From the NCBI GenBank assembly GCA_041648735.1, contig JBAZOO010000027.1, forward strand, positions 1 to 52,513: a stretch of DNA of 52,513 nt, given 5' to 3'. The stretch comes from JBAZOO01 sp041648735. GTDB taxonomy: Bacteria; Verrucomicrobiota; Lentisphaeria; Oligosphaerales; CAITYL01. Shown piece by piece: positions 36,307 to 46,035 of this stretch. Position 1 is the stretch's first letter, and every line of letters begins with the position of its first letter. The position numbers and the translations under genes were made by a program. Below the pieces are notes generated by a model. That model saw nothing but the letters and a program-made list of their open reading frames with translations. It had not been told where the DNA came from and did no database searches.

Positions 36307-37084
36307 ATGCCTGCCCCAAGCCCCACCCCCGACCCCCTGGAAACCCCGGCCGTGCGCACCCTCGCCCCCGGCGTCGGCGTGCGCCAGGCCGTGGACAACC
36401 TCGGCTGGCTCGAACTCGCCGGCGGCCAGCTCGCCGTGGTTGACGCCCTCAGAACAGCCGGAACTGGCCCCGGAAATCGCCGCCATCCTCGCCCGCCACG
36501 CCCCCGGCCGCACCGTCGCCTGGGTGCTCAACACCCACCTGCATCCGGACCACGTGGCGCTCAACGGCTGGTTCGCATCCCGCGGCGCCCAAATCCTCAA
36601 CGCCCGCACCATCCCCCTGCCGCCGGAGGGCCTGACCATCGCCGGCCGCCTGCGCTTCATCCCCCTCCCCGGCGCCCACACCCCCGAGGACGCCATCGCC
36701 TGGGATCCGGAGTCGGCAACCCTCTTCGTCGGCGACATCTTCGGCTGGGGACTGATCCCCTGGGACCGCCCCCTGACGGCGGAGACGCGCGACCGCATCG
36801 TCGCCGTCTACCAGCGCCTGCTCGCCTTCAACCCCCGCCACGTCGTCCCCGGCCATGGCCCCGTCGCCGGCCCGGATCACCTCCGCCGCTGGCTGGAGTA
36901 TTTCGCCTGGCTCCAATGCGAACTCCGCACCCTCCTCGCCCGCGGCGTCCCGGAAGCCGCGCTGGTGGCTGGCGACGCCCTGCCGCCGCCCGCCGACCTG
37001 CGGGACTGGTGGCGCTTCACCCAGTGGAAGCACCGGGACAGCGTCAAGAAGGTCTGCCGCGCCCTCCGCCTCGGCCGCCTCTGA
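36307..37084 (+). pseudogene. MBL-fold metallohydrolase, apparently frameshifted
   Basis: The first 48 codons from ATG 36307 (TLAPGVGVRQAVDNLGWLEL, then GGQLAVVDAL) are in one frame and the rest, from about 36452, in the next frame (EQPELAPEIAAILARHAPG, THLHPDHVALNGWF with the HxHxDH zinc motif, PLPGAHTPEDAI, FVGDIFGWG, HVVPGHGP). Dropping the single A at 36451 joins VDAL to EQPELAPEIA and restores a normal ~258-residue MBL protein. All metal-binding motifs are intact, so the shift is recent, a sequencing error, or bypassed by a TTG start at 36440 that would lack the first strand. Substrate unknown. Confidence 0.8.
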
Positions 37085-37126
37085 CCGCCCCCCCGGCCCC
37101 GGCTGGCGCGCCGCCGCCCGCCAAGC

Positions 37127-37150
37127 TATAGTTACCGCCAGTAACGTTAC
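37127..37150 (+). promoter_or_regulatory. Possible -10 and operator upstream of the EPS-type regulator
   Basis: TATAGT (37127-37132) overlaps GTTAC-N5-GTAAC (37131-37145), directly followed by the perfect palindrome GTAACGTTAC (37141-37150). Placed 37 bases before ATG 37187; a site for autoregulation is plausible. Confidence 0.4.
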
Positions 37151-37186
37151 CCGCGCGCCCCCGCCCCGGAACCAACCAGCCCCGCC

Positions 37187-37807
37187 ATGGCCACCACCCC
37201 CGACAGCCACGCCCGCCACGAACTCGAACTGCTGCGCCACGTCGAACAGGACGCGCGCCTCAGCAACCGCCGCGCCGCCCAGAAACTCGGGGTCAGCGTC
37301 AAGCTCGCCCACGAACTGCTCAAGCGCCTGGTCACCAAGGGGCTGCTCCACGTCAACGTCATCCATTCCCGGCGCTGGGACTATTTCCTCACCCCCGCCG
37401 GCCTCGCCGAAAAGACCCGCCTGACCCTGGAATTCCTCGACTTCTCCCTCCACTTCTACCGCGAAGCCCGCAAGCGCAGCGCCCAGCTCTGCCGCGACCT
37501 CGCCGCGGCCGGCCAGCGCAACGTCGCCTTCCTCGGCACCGGCGAACTCGCCGAAATCACCTGGCTCGGCGTCCAGGAATGGGGGCTGGACCTGCGCGCC
37601 GTCTATGCCGCCGCCGCCGACCACCACCCACCCTCCTTCCTCGGCCACCCGGTCTCGCCGCCGGGCGAACTCCGCAACGACCGCAACGACGCCATCATCG
37701 TCTGCCTCTACGACCCCCGGCACCCCCTGGGCGGCCGTTTCCTGCCACCCGCGATCGCCCCCAGCCCCAAGCTCCGCTGGATCTTCGCCGCCGCCCCCGC
37801 CCAATGA
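37187..37807 (+). CDS. Winged-helix regulator of the polysaccharide cluster
   Basis: 206 residues. The N-terminal winged helix (ELELLRHVEQDARLSNRRAA, QKLGVSVKLAHELLKRLVTK, then LTPAGLAEKTRLTLEFLDFS) matches MarR-like EPS-associated regulators. The second half (NVAFLGTGELAEITWLGVQE, LRAVYA, IIVCLYDP) looks like a small Rossmann domain, as in a CoA- or nucleotide-sugar-sensing partner. Position ahead of Wzm/Wzt suggests control of surface glycan production. Ligand unknown. Confidence 0.72.
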   Translation: MATTPDSHARHELELLRHVEQDARLSNRRAAQKLGVSVKLAHELLKRLVTKGLLHVNVIHSRRWDYFLTPAGLAEKTRLTLEFLDFSLHFYREARKRSAQLCRDLAAAGQRNVAFLGTGELAEITWLGVQEWGLDLRAVYAAAADHHPPSFLGHPVSPPGELRNDRNDAIIVCLYDPRHPLGGRFLPPAIAPSPKLRWIFAAAPAQ

Positions 37808-37828
37808 GCCAAACAAGACCTTTCTTGC

Positions 37829-37893
37829 CCGCGAATTCCCGCGAATGCAAAGCTTTGCTCGTATCCAAGATAAAGATTCGCCTGAATTCGCGG
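37829..37893. repeat. Inverted repeat pair between regulator and wzm
   Basis: CCGCGAATTCCCGCGAAT (37829-37846) faces ATTCGCCTGAATTCGCGG (37876-37893), 16 of 18 paired. The interior opens with a perfect 12-bp palindrome GCAAAGCTTTGC (37847-37858). Diverged member of the CACGAA family or a local hairpin. Confidence 0.6.
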
Positions 37894-37916
37894 CCAAAAT
37901 TCGGCAACCGGAAATC

Positions 37917-38768
37917 ATGACCGCCCCCACCCCCACCCCCGAGACCATCCGCATCCAGCCCACCAGCGGCTGGCGCTTCCTCGACCTGCGCGAGCTGCTG
38001 CACTACCGCGAGCTGGCCGGCTTCCTCGCCTGGCGCGACATCAAGGTGCGCTACAAGCAGACCGCCATCGGCGTCGCCTGGGTCGTCCTCCAGCCCCTGC
38101 TCATGATGCTGGTCTTCTGGCTCTTCTTCGGCAAGCTCGCCAAGCTCGACCAAACCACGGAAGGCGTCCCCTACCCCCTCTTCGCCTTGGCGGGGCTGCT
38201 GCCGTGGCAACTGTTCTCCCGCACCCTCAACGACTCGGGCAACAGCCTGGTCACCAACCAGCGGCTGATCACCAAGATCTACTTCCCCCGCCTGATCGTC
38301 CCCATCGCGACCACCCTCGCCGCCCTGCTGGACTTCGCCATCGGCCTGCTGCTGCTGGCGGGGGCTCTGCTCTACTTCAAGATCCCGCCCACCCTGCACC
38401 TGCTCTGCCTGCCGCTCTTCCTCCTGCTGATGCTGGCCACGGCGCTCGGCGTCGGCTTCTGGCTGGCGGCGCTGAACACGGAGTACCGCGACGTCATGTA
38501 CGCCGTGCCCTTCCTCACCCAGCTCTGGATGTTCGTCACCCCCGTCGTCTATCCCGCCGCCCTGGTGCCGGAACGCCTCCGCTGGCTGCTGGGGCTCAAT
38601 CCCATGACCGGCGTCGTCGAAGGCTTCCGCTGGTGCCTCCTCGCCGGCACCCCCCGCCCCGGCGGCGAGCTTTGGCTCTCCGCCGGCATCGCCCTCCTCC
38701 TCCTCCTCTCCGGCATCGCCTGGTTCCGCTGGCGCGAACGCACCTTCATCGACACCCTCGGCGGATAA
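37917..38768 (+). CDS. wzm: ABC-2 type polysaccharide export permease (Wzm)
   Basis: 283 residues with six membrane helices. N-terminal LLHYRELAGFLAWRDIKVRY is the amphipathic start typical of TagG/Wzm permeases, followed by VAWVVLQPLLMMLVFWLFFG, LFALAGLLPWQLFSRTLND and GLNPMTGVVEGFRW. It would form the channel through which a lipid-linked glycan is exported with Wzt. ATG 37917 has a poor ribosome site. In many genomes wzm and wzt are directly adjacent; here a GxxExxY gene with inverted-repeat arms separates them. Confidence 0.93.
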   Translation: MTAPTPTPETIRIQPTSGWRFLDLRELLHYRELAGFLAWRDIKVRYKQTAIGVAWVVLQPLLMMLVFWLFFGKLAKLDQTTEGVPYPLFALAGLLPWQLFSRTLNDSGNSLVTNQRLITKIYFPRLIVPIATTLAALLDFAIGLLLLAGALLYFKIPPTLHLLCLPLFLLLMLATALGVGFWLAALNTEYRDVMYAVPFLTQLWMFVTPVVYPAALVPERLRWLLGLNPMTGVVEGFRWCLLAGTPRPGGELWLSAGIALLLLLSGIAWFRWRERTFIDTLGG

Positions 38769-38772
38769 TATC

Positions 38773-38800
38773 GTCCACGGATTTCACGAATGGGCACGAA
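38773..38800. repeat. Left inverted-repeat arm of the GxxExxY cassette
   Basis: GTCCACGGATTTCACGAAT with a third CACGAA at 38795-38800. The first 19 bases match the reverse complement of 39184-39202 at 18 of 19 positions. Lies five bases after the wzm stop. Confidence 0.88.
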
Positions 38801-38805
38801 GTAAA

Positions 38806-39174
38806 ATGCTGATTTATCAAAAGGAAAGTTATCGAATCATCGGGGCATGCATGGAAGTACATGCCGAACTCGGCCCTGGTTTTTTGGAGCCGGTTTACCA
38901 GGAGGCGCTGGCGGTTGTCCTGACGGAAAAAGGCGTACCGTTCGCGCGTGAAAAGGAATTGCCCATTTTCTTCCGTGGAAAAGCGCTGGCCAAACGCTAC
39001 ATCGCAGATTTCGTCTGTTTCGACACGATCATCGTTGAACTGAAAGCCCTTGATTGCCTTGCGGGCGAGCATGAAGCGCAGGTTCTCAACTACCTCAAGG
39101 CCACCCGCTTCAAACTCGGGTTGCTGGTCAACTTTGGAACGACGAGCCTTCAGCAGAAACGCCTGGTTCTTTGA
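38806..39174 (+). CDS. GxxExxY-family protein (PD-(D/E)xK nuclease-like)
   Basis: 122 residues. Signature G25-x2-E28-x2-Y31 lies in GPGFLEPVYQEAL. YIADFVCFDTIIVELKA supplies D68 and E78-x-K80, the arrangement of the PD-(D/E)xK nuclease core, so the family is thought to share that fold; activity is unshown. The gene is clearly poorer in G+C than its neighbours and has no visible Shine-Dalgarno. It lies inside a unit bounded by 19-bp inverted arms (38773 and 39184), between wzm and wzt, where it has no obvious role. Transfer or insertion is the likely reason for its position. Confidence 0.88.
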   Translation: MLIYQKESYRIIGACMEVHAELGPGFLEPVYQEALAVVLTEKGVPFAREKELPIFFRGKALAKRYIADFVCFDTIIVELKALDCLAGEHEAQVLNYLKATRFKLGLLVNFGTTSLQQKRLVL

Positions 39175-39180
39175 TGGGTG

Positions 39181-39202
39181 TCAATTCGTGAAATTCGTGG
39201 AC
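39181..39202. repeat. Right inverted-repeat arm of the GxxExxY cassette
   Basis: ATTCGTGAAATTCGTGGAC, inverse of the left arm. It begins seven bases after the gene's stop and ends nine bases before the wzt start codon. Confidence 0.88.
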
Positions 39203-39210
39203 AACCTCCC

Positions 39211-40500
<1,290 letters not shown>

Positions 40501-40543
40501 CAGGAGATGCGTAACCGCGAACAGAAGGCAGGAAAGCATCAAA

Positions 40544-41257
40544 ATGATATTGTTCTACCCACGAACCTATTTTTGGGCTTGCCGACAACATGCCCAGGCA
40601 ATCCATCTGCTGGATCTGTTCAGATCGTATCTACCTTGGCGCAAAAGCTTGAAGGCTGGACATAGTTCCCTGTCTGACGCGCAGCCGTGGATTTGTTTTG
40701 AAGCAATTCGCCACATGGCCGCTTATTTGCAGCCTGACATGCGGGTGTTCGAGTACGGCTCGGGAGGATCAACCCTGTTTTTCGCGTACCGGGCCGCCAA
40801 TGTCGTCTCAATCGAACACAACCAACTTTGGTGGCAACGGGTTGCCGATGCAATCCATGCCCGACAATTCAAAAATGTTGATCTGCGGCTTATTGAGCCA
40901 GAAGGTACACGACCGCTTGACGCCGATGACTCGGATCCGGATCAATATGCTTCCAGCGATGCCGTCTACCAAGGAAAATCGTTCGTGAAATATGCCTCTG
41001 CGATTGATGTCTTTCCCGATGCGTTCTTTGACCTTATTATGCTTGATGGACGCGCCCGTCCAAGCTGCTTCAAACACGCCATCCCCAAAATTAAACCTGG
41101 CGGAATGATTGCCTGGGACAATACTGAGCGGGAAAATTATCAGAAAGCCATGAAGCTCCTTCCGCCACCGGCAGTCCGCCACGATTTTTTCGGTCCATGC
41201 CCGTATGCATTAACTTTTGCCGCCACGACGATATGGCGACTTCCTGTCATGCCGTAA
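40544..41257 (+). CDS. SAM-dependent methyltransferase-like protein
   Basis: 237 residues. VFEYGSGGSTLFFAYRA is a class I methyltransferase motif I, followed by VVSIEHNQLWW (motif II) and DLIMLDGRARPSC with IKPGGMIAWDN (motifs III-IV). The catalytic partner and sugar position modified cannot be told. AGGAAAG precedes ATG 40544. Low-GC like the genes on both sides, and part of the swapped glycan segment. Confidence 0.75.
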   Translation: MILFYPRTYFWACRQHAQAIHLLDLFRSYLPWRKSLKAGHSSLSDAQPWICFEAIRHMAAYLQPDMRVFEYGSGGSTLFFAYRAANVVSIEHNQLWWQRVADAIHARQFKNVDLRLIEPEGTRPLDADDSDPDQYASSDAVYQGKSFVKYASAIDVFPDAFFDLIMLDGRARPSCFKHAIPKIKPGGMIAWDNTERENYQKAMKLLPPPAVRHDFFGPCPYALTFAATTIWRLPVMP

Positions 41258-41264
41258 ACCACAG

Positions 41265-43052
41265 ATGACGCCAATGGAAATGACATCCACCATACCAATC
41301 GTTTTATTCGCCTACGCTCGCCCCGAGCTTCTGCGCAAGACGCTGGATTGCCTTCGGGAAAATCATGTGCCCTTACTTTATGCATTCAGCGATGGGCCAC
41401 GAACCCCTGACCTGAACGACTCAGTAACGCAGGTTCGCAATATCCTGCGATCCATAGACTGGTGCGAAGTTGTGCTGCGAGAACAAAAAACGAACCTGGG
41501 CTTGGGGGTTTCCATTCGCACGGGCGTTTCCGAAGTCTTGAGCAAGCATGAAATGGCTATTATCTTTGAGGATGACTTGATCTGCGTTCCCGGAACCTAT
41601 GAATACCTTTGTGCGGCGCTTAGGCAGTACAAGCATGACCCGCGGGTTATGAGTGTGACCGGATGGACACATCCAAAAATCACGCCGGAGGACGTGTATG
41701 ACCAACCCTATTTTGATGGGCGCGCGGAATGCTTGGCGTGGGGAACCTGGGCGCGGGCATGGAACGGCATGAAAGAAGATGCCATGACGCTTATGCGCCA
41801 ATGCGAAGCCAACGGCATTGATGTCTACCGGTATGCCGCAGATTTGGTGGAGATGGCCAAAACCGAATTGCGGCGGAACATTTGGGCCGTACGGTTCCTC
41901 TATTGGCATATCCTGAATCATGGCCTTTGCCTGCGCCCACCCCATAGCATGGTTGAACACCTTGGGTTTGGCACGGGGACAAACTGTACCGCCGAGGAAT
42001 TGCCGTGGTTTGTCAACCCGCCATTGCGGAGCTGTCCGCCCATCCCGACAACATGGCCCGAACCTGTCGAAAACACGCGTTGCTGGACTCTGCACCAAGC
42101 CATGTGCGGGGGAGGCCGCCCGCCGCCGCGGGCCATCCGGTCACGGGTCATGTCGCGCCTGCAAAGATATGCGCGGCGCCTGGCGTCTGCCGGAAGAGAA
42201 GGCAGCAGGCTGATCCCGCGAATCCTTCATGGCACCATCCCCCCGGTTCTGTGGAACGTGATGCGTCGCTTGCGCGAATGGTCACAAACCGCAAGCCACT
42301 CAGCACATGGATGGTCCGGCAATTATGCGACGTGGGACGAAGCCGCGGCCGACACAACGGGCTATGAAACCGGGGAAATTCTGCGCAAGGCGCTGGACGC
42401 CGAACGCAAAGTGCGCCGGGGAGAGGCGGCATTCGAGCGGGATACCGTCACCTTTGAAAAAGAGAATCATTCGTGGCCCACCCTCTCGGCTCTCCTGTAT
42501 TGCGCCGCCGCATCCGAAGGCCGGTTGAGAGTCGTTGACTTTGGCGGCGCACTGGGTAGCACCTGGTCGCAATACCGGCATTTGTGGCTTGGATTGCGTG
42601 ATGTTCACTGGGCCATTGTCGAACTTCCCGCCTATGTAGAAGCCGGAATGCGGCACTTGAGCGAACCCAAGCTCTCTTTTCATACATCCATTGAAGACGC
42701 ACAAAGAGAAAGCAAGGCGACCATTTTCTTCTCTTCCAGTGCGATTCAATACCTTCCCGAACCGTATCGCTTCCTCAAAGAGATCTCCATGCGCGGATTT
42801 GATTTCCTCTTCCTGGATAGGATCAGCTTGACCTTGAATGATCAGGATCGGATCACCGTGCAACGCGTGAACCCCGAAATCTACACGGCCTCGTATCCAT
42901 GCTGGTTTCTTTCTGAAACCAGGTTACGGGAAGCCATCGGCTCCAATTATCGGTTAACCGTTTCGTTTGCGGCGTTGGACAAGGCAAACGTACCCTCAGT
43001 GTTTCGTGGATATCTCTTTGAGCGGAAGGGCCGCAGGGAGAAGTCTCAATGA
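41265..43052 (+). CDS. Fusion: glycosyltransferase and TIGR04325-type methyltransferase
   Basis: 595 residues. Residues about 1-295 are a GT-A glycosyltransferase (IPIVLFAYARPELLRKTLDC, YAFSDGPR, AIIFEDDLICVPG with the DxD-like EDD near residue 100, TWARAWNGM). After a Pro/Arg-rich join, residues about 345-595 match a methyltransferase of the TIGR04325 kind (GNYATWDEAAADTTGYE, HSWPTLSALLYCAA, VVDFGGALGSTWSQY, FFSSSAIQYLPEPY, FDFLFLDRISLT). One chain would add a sugar and methylate it or the chain end. ATG 41265 is taken as start, eight bases after the previous stop; other Mets at 41274 and 41280 are possible. Confidence 0.8.
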   Translation: MTPMEMTSTIPIVLFAYARPELLRKTLDCLRENHVPLLYAFSDGPRTPDLNDSVTQVRNILRSIDWCEVVLREQKTNLGLGVSIRTGVSEVLSKHEMAIIFEDDLICVPGTYEYLCAALRQYKHDPRVMSVTGWTHPKITPEDVYDQPYFDGRAECLAWGTWARAWNGMKEDAMTLMRQCEANGIDVYRYAADLVEMAKTELRRNIWAVRFLYWHILNHGLCLRPPHSMVEHLGFGTGTNCTAEELPWFVNPPLRSCPPIPTTWPEPVENTRCWTLHQAMCGGGRPPPRAIRSRVMSRLQRYARRLASAGREGSRLIPRILHGTIPPVLWNVMRRLREWSQTASHSAHGWSGNYATWDEAAADTTGYETGEILRKALDAERKVRRGEAAFERDTVTFEKENHSWPTLSALLYCAAASEGRLRVVDFGGALGSTWSQYRHLWLGLRDVHWAIVELPAYVEAGMRHLSEPKLSFHTSIEDAQRESKATIFFSSSAIQYLPEPYRFLKEISMRGFDFLFLDRISLTLNDQDRITVQRVNPEIYTASYPCWFLSETRLREAIGSNYRLTVSFAALDKANVPSVFRGYLFERKGRREKSQ

Positions 43053-43083
43053 GCATGCCAACGGCAGAGGACGCGCACCTCCC

Positions 43084-44061
43084 ATGAAGCACTATTGCAC
43101 ATACTTCGACCAGCATTATCTCGCCCAAGGCTTGGTGGCCTGCGAGTCCCTTTTACGGCACTCTTCCGACGCCAGCATCTGGGTTCTCTGCCTGGATGAA
43201 ACAACTTATGATTACCTGGCAACGTACGCCTTGCCTTCCATATTGCCAATCCGTTTGGAAGATTTTGAAGCTGGCGATGCCGAACTGCTTGCCGCCAAGG
43301 CAAACCGTTCACGGGTGGAATATTATTTTACCTGCACACCTTCAATCATCCTGTATGTCCTGCGAAAAAACCCGGACGCCACCCTTGTAACCTATATTGA
43401 CGCCGACCTGTTTTTTTTGAGCTCTACAGAGCCGTTATTCGAGGAATTCGGAAATCATTCCATTGGAATTATTGAACATCGTTTCTCTCCCGGACTCGGA
43501 TCCCTGGCGGCAAATGGCCGATTCAATGTAGGCTGGCTGACTTTCCGGGCGGATCCAGCGGGAATGGCCGGCTTGCAATGGTGGCGGGAAAAGTGCAACG
43601 AATGGTGCTATGACCGCGTTGAGGAGGAACGTTTTGGCGACCAAAAGTATTTGGATCGTTTCCCCGCATTGTTCCCTAGGGTTAAGGTGTTTTCGCATCC
43701 CGGTGCAAACGTGGGACCATGGAACGTTTCAAATTCCGTTTTTACCTATCGGAAAGGGCAAGTACTGGTTGACGGACTACCGTTGATCTTTTACCATTGC
43801 CAAGGACTGCGCCGAATATGGTTGAATGTTCATGACCTTGGGTTTCGCGCCTTGAATGTTTATCCTTCGAAGATTATTGTGCGGCAAGTTCTGAAACCAT
43901 ATCTAATCCAAGTTTATGAGAGTGTCGCCAGAACTGGAACGGGAATGGCAAGTTTAAGGAAACGTCATACAAAGAAGAAGACTGCTCTTTCTAGTATCCG
44001 TGAATTTGCGGCATCCGTCAAGTCCTTGTTACTGGGCCAATACATTTGGCTACGGAAGTGA
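43084..44061 (+). CDS. Glycosyltransferase, GT-A type
   Basis: 325 residues. The nucleotide-sugar site is D106-A-D108 in VTYIDADLFFLS, preceded by YYFTCTPSIILYVL, and later FNVGWLTFRADPAG and FGDQKYLDRFP, a set found in sugar transferases that start with HYCTYFDQHYLAQGLVACES. Family number not certain (GT8-like). The tail has a helical, positively charged region. ATG 43084 is the first start giving that opening. Low GC. Confidence 0.72.
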   Translation: MKHYCTYFDQHYLAQGLVACESLLRHSSDASIWVLCLDETTYDYLATYALPSILPIRLEDFEAGDAELLAAKANRSRVEYYFTCTPSIILYVLRKNPDATLVTYIDADLFFLSSTEPLFEEFGNHSIGIIEHRFSPGLGSLAANGRFNVGWLTFRADPAGMAGLQWWREKCNEWCYDRVEEERFGDQKYLDRFPALFPRVKVFSHPGANVGPWNVSNSVFTYRKGQVLVDGLPLIFYHCQGLRRIWLNVHDLGFRALNVYPSKIIVRQVLKPYLIQVYESVARTGTGMASLRKRHTKKKTALSSIREFAASVKSLLLGQYIWLRK

Positions 44062-44104
44062 CGGTAAAATCCATTGTTACAATCAATTACTTTGAGATTA
44101 CACG

Positions 44105-44923
44105 ATGAGCACGCTCCCTCGCATCAGCATTGTCACTCCCAGTTTCAATCAAGCTGCGTATTTGGAGAAAACGATTCAGTCAGTTTTGGAGCAAAATTAT
44201 TCCAATTTGGAATACATAATCATGGATGGCGGCAGTACGGATGGCTCGGTCGAAATCATCAGGAAATACGCCACTCGCCTCGCCTATTGGCAAAGCCAAC
44301 CCGATGGTGGACAAGCCGCCGCCATCAACGCCGGCTTTGCCCGCGCCACTGGCGAAATCATGAGCTGGCTGAACAGTGATGACCGGTTGTTGCCAGAAAG
44401 CTTGTCGGTAGTCAGTAGCTATTTCATCAATCATCCGCCCTGCGATTGGCTCGCCGGCGCGGGCATCCATTTTGATCACCGGAAGCGATACATTGCAACC
44501 CACCACCCACAGGAACTTATCCGGCAAAACATCCAGCAATGGGCGAAACATGGCATTTGTCAACCAAGTGTATTTTGGCGGCGGAAATTCTGGCAGGTTT
44601 CTGGCCCCTTGGATGAGCGATTGCAGTTTGCCATGGATTTTGATTTGTGGATGCGCTTTGCCGAAAAAGGCCACGGTGAAGTCATCCCGCAAGTATTGTC
44701 GGCCGCGTTGCTACATCGAGACACCAAGACAAGAACCCACGCCGAATCCATGTTCGCCGAAATGGCCCTTGTGCTTTTCAAACATGGGGAGATTGATGCC
44801 GCGCGAAAACAAATTGTCCGTGCGATTCGACCAGCATTTTTTTTAGATCGAACCTTTAGCTTTATTACCCGCAATCCACTGTATCGTCGCTGGCGTGAAC
44901 GTAAAGATTCGCCACTCCCATGA
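44105..44923 (+). CDS. Family 2 glycosyltransferase
   Basis: 272 residues. RISIVTPSFNQAAYLEKTIQ, DGGSTDGS (residues 41-48) and WLNSDD (D92-D93, metal site) are GT2 hallmarks, with GICQPSVFWRR and DFDLWMRFAEKG behind. Likely cytoplasmic and acting on a lipid-linked glycan. Its stop overlaps the next start by ATGA (44920), so it is coupled to the following GT4 gene even though base composition changes there. Confidence 0.92.
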   Translation: MSTLPRISIVTPSFNQAAYLEKTIQSVLEQNYSNLEYIIMDGGSTDGSVEIIRKYATRLAYWQSQPDGGQAAAINAGFARATGEIMSWLNSDDRLLPESLSVVSSYFINHPPCDWLAGAGIHFDHRKRYIATHHPQELIRQNIQQWAKHGICQPSVFWRRKFWQVSGPLDERLQFAMDFDLWMRFAEKGHGEVIPQVLSAALLHRDTKTRTHAESMFAEMALVLFKHGEIDAARKQIVRAIRPAFFLDRTFSFITRNPLYRRWRERKDSPLP

Positions 44924-46035
44924 TTTTCGCCATCGAAGCCACCCTCGCCCAGGGCCCGGCCACCGGCTTGGGCGTCTATGTCCGCAACCTCCTGCGCGAA
45001 CTGGCGCGGCAGGCGCCGACCGCTGAGTTCCTGCTGCTCCATGCCAGCCGCCGCTGGTCCGGCCCGGACTTCGGCCCCAACTGCCGCCCCGTCTCCTACT
45101 GGTGCGGCAAGCAGTCCCTGGCCATCCGCTTCCGGCTCAACGCCGTGCTGCGCCGGGAAGGGGCGGCGCTGTTCCATGCCACCTGCACCACCGGCGCGCC
45201 GCCAAGCTGCGCCGTGCCGGTCATCGCCACCGTCCATGACCTCTACCCGTTGATCGAGCCCGGGCAGTGCGCCCTGCCCTTCCGCCTTTGCTTCCGCCAG
45301 CTCTGGAACTGGACCTTGCAAAGCGCCACCGCATTCCTCGCCAATTCCGCGTTCACCGCCGCCGAATTGCAGCGCCTCGCCGGCATTCCGCCCGGACGCA
45401 TCACCGTGACGCCCCTGGCGGCGGATGCCGCGCCCCGGCCACGCCGCCGGCCCACCATGGCCGGACTGCCGCCGGAACCGTTTTTCCTCTGCCTCGGCGC
45501 GGTCGAGCCGCGCAAGAACCAGCTCCGGCTCGCCGACGCCTACGCGGAACTGCTCCGGCGCGATCCCGCCGTTCCTGACCTGCTCTTCGCCGGCCCGGAC
45601 CGCGGCCAGGGCGAGGCTCTGGCGGCACGGCTGCGGAGTCCGCAATTCGCCGGCAAGGCACGCTGGCTGGGGGAGGTCTCCGGAGAAGAGCGCGAAGGGT
45701 TGTATGCCGGGGCGCTGGCGTTCCTTTTCCCTTCCCGCTACGAAGGGTTTGGCCTGCCGGTGCTGGAGGCCATGCAGCGCCACCTGCCGGTGCTGGCCGC
45801 CGACATCCCACCCCTGCGCGAAGTCGCCGGCGACGCCGCCCTCTTCGCCGCACCGGAGGACACGGCCGCCTGGGCGGCGGCCATGCTCCACCTGGCCCGA
45901 TCCCCGGAAACCCGCATCCGGCTGCGGGACGCCGGCCTCGACCGCGCCCGCCTTTTCTCCTGGAACCGCACCGCCGCCCAAACCCTTGCCGCCTACCAAC
46001 GACTGTGCGCGCCGCCGCCGGGAGGCAGACAATGA
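44920..46035 (+). CDS. Family 4 glycosyltransferase
   Basis: 371 residues, GT-B fold. GLGVYVRNLLREL, HDLYPLIEPG, FLCLGAVEPRKNQLRL and the donor-site block SRYEGFGLPVLEAM are typical GT4. High-GC again, in contrast to the four genes before it. A TGCGGAGTCCGCA palindrome lies in the gene (45632). Its stop overlaps the GT9 start by ATGA. Confidence 0.92.
   Translation: MIFAIEATLAQGPATGLGVYVRNLLRELARQAPTAEFLLLHASRRWSGPDFGPNCRPVSYWCGKQSLAIRFRLNAVLRREGAALFHATCTTGAPPSCAVPVIATVHDLYPLIEPGQCALPFRLCFRQLWNWTLQSATAFLANSAFTAAELQRLAGIPPGRITVTPLAADAAPRPRRRPTMAGLPPEPFFLCLGAVEPRKNQLRLADAYAELLRRDPAVPDLLFAGPDRGQGEALAARLRSPQFAGKARWLGEVSGEEREGLYAGALAFLFPSRYEGFGLPVLEAMQRHLPVLAADIPPLREVAGDAALFAAPEDTAAWAAAMLHLARSPETRIRLRDAGLDRARLFSWNRTAAQTLAAYQRLCAPPPGGRQ
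45632..45644. repeat. Palindrome TGCGGASTCCGCA inside the GT4 gene
   Basis: Full 13-bp copy, read as LRSPQF in the protein, a third frame compared with other genic copies. Confidence 0.8.

Noticed and set aside
38806..39174. Restriction or toxin role of the GxxExxY protein
   Set aside because: No antitoxin, methyltransferase or recognition domain next to it; only the fold resemblance is supported.
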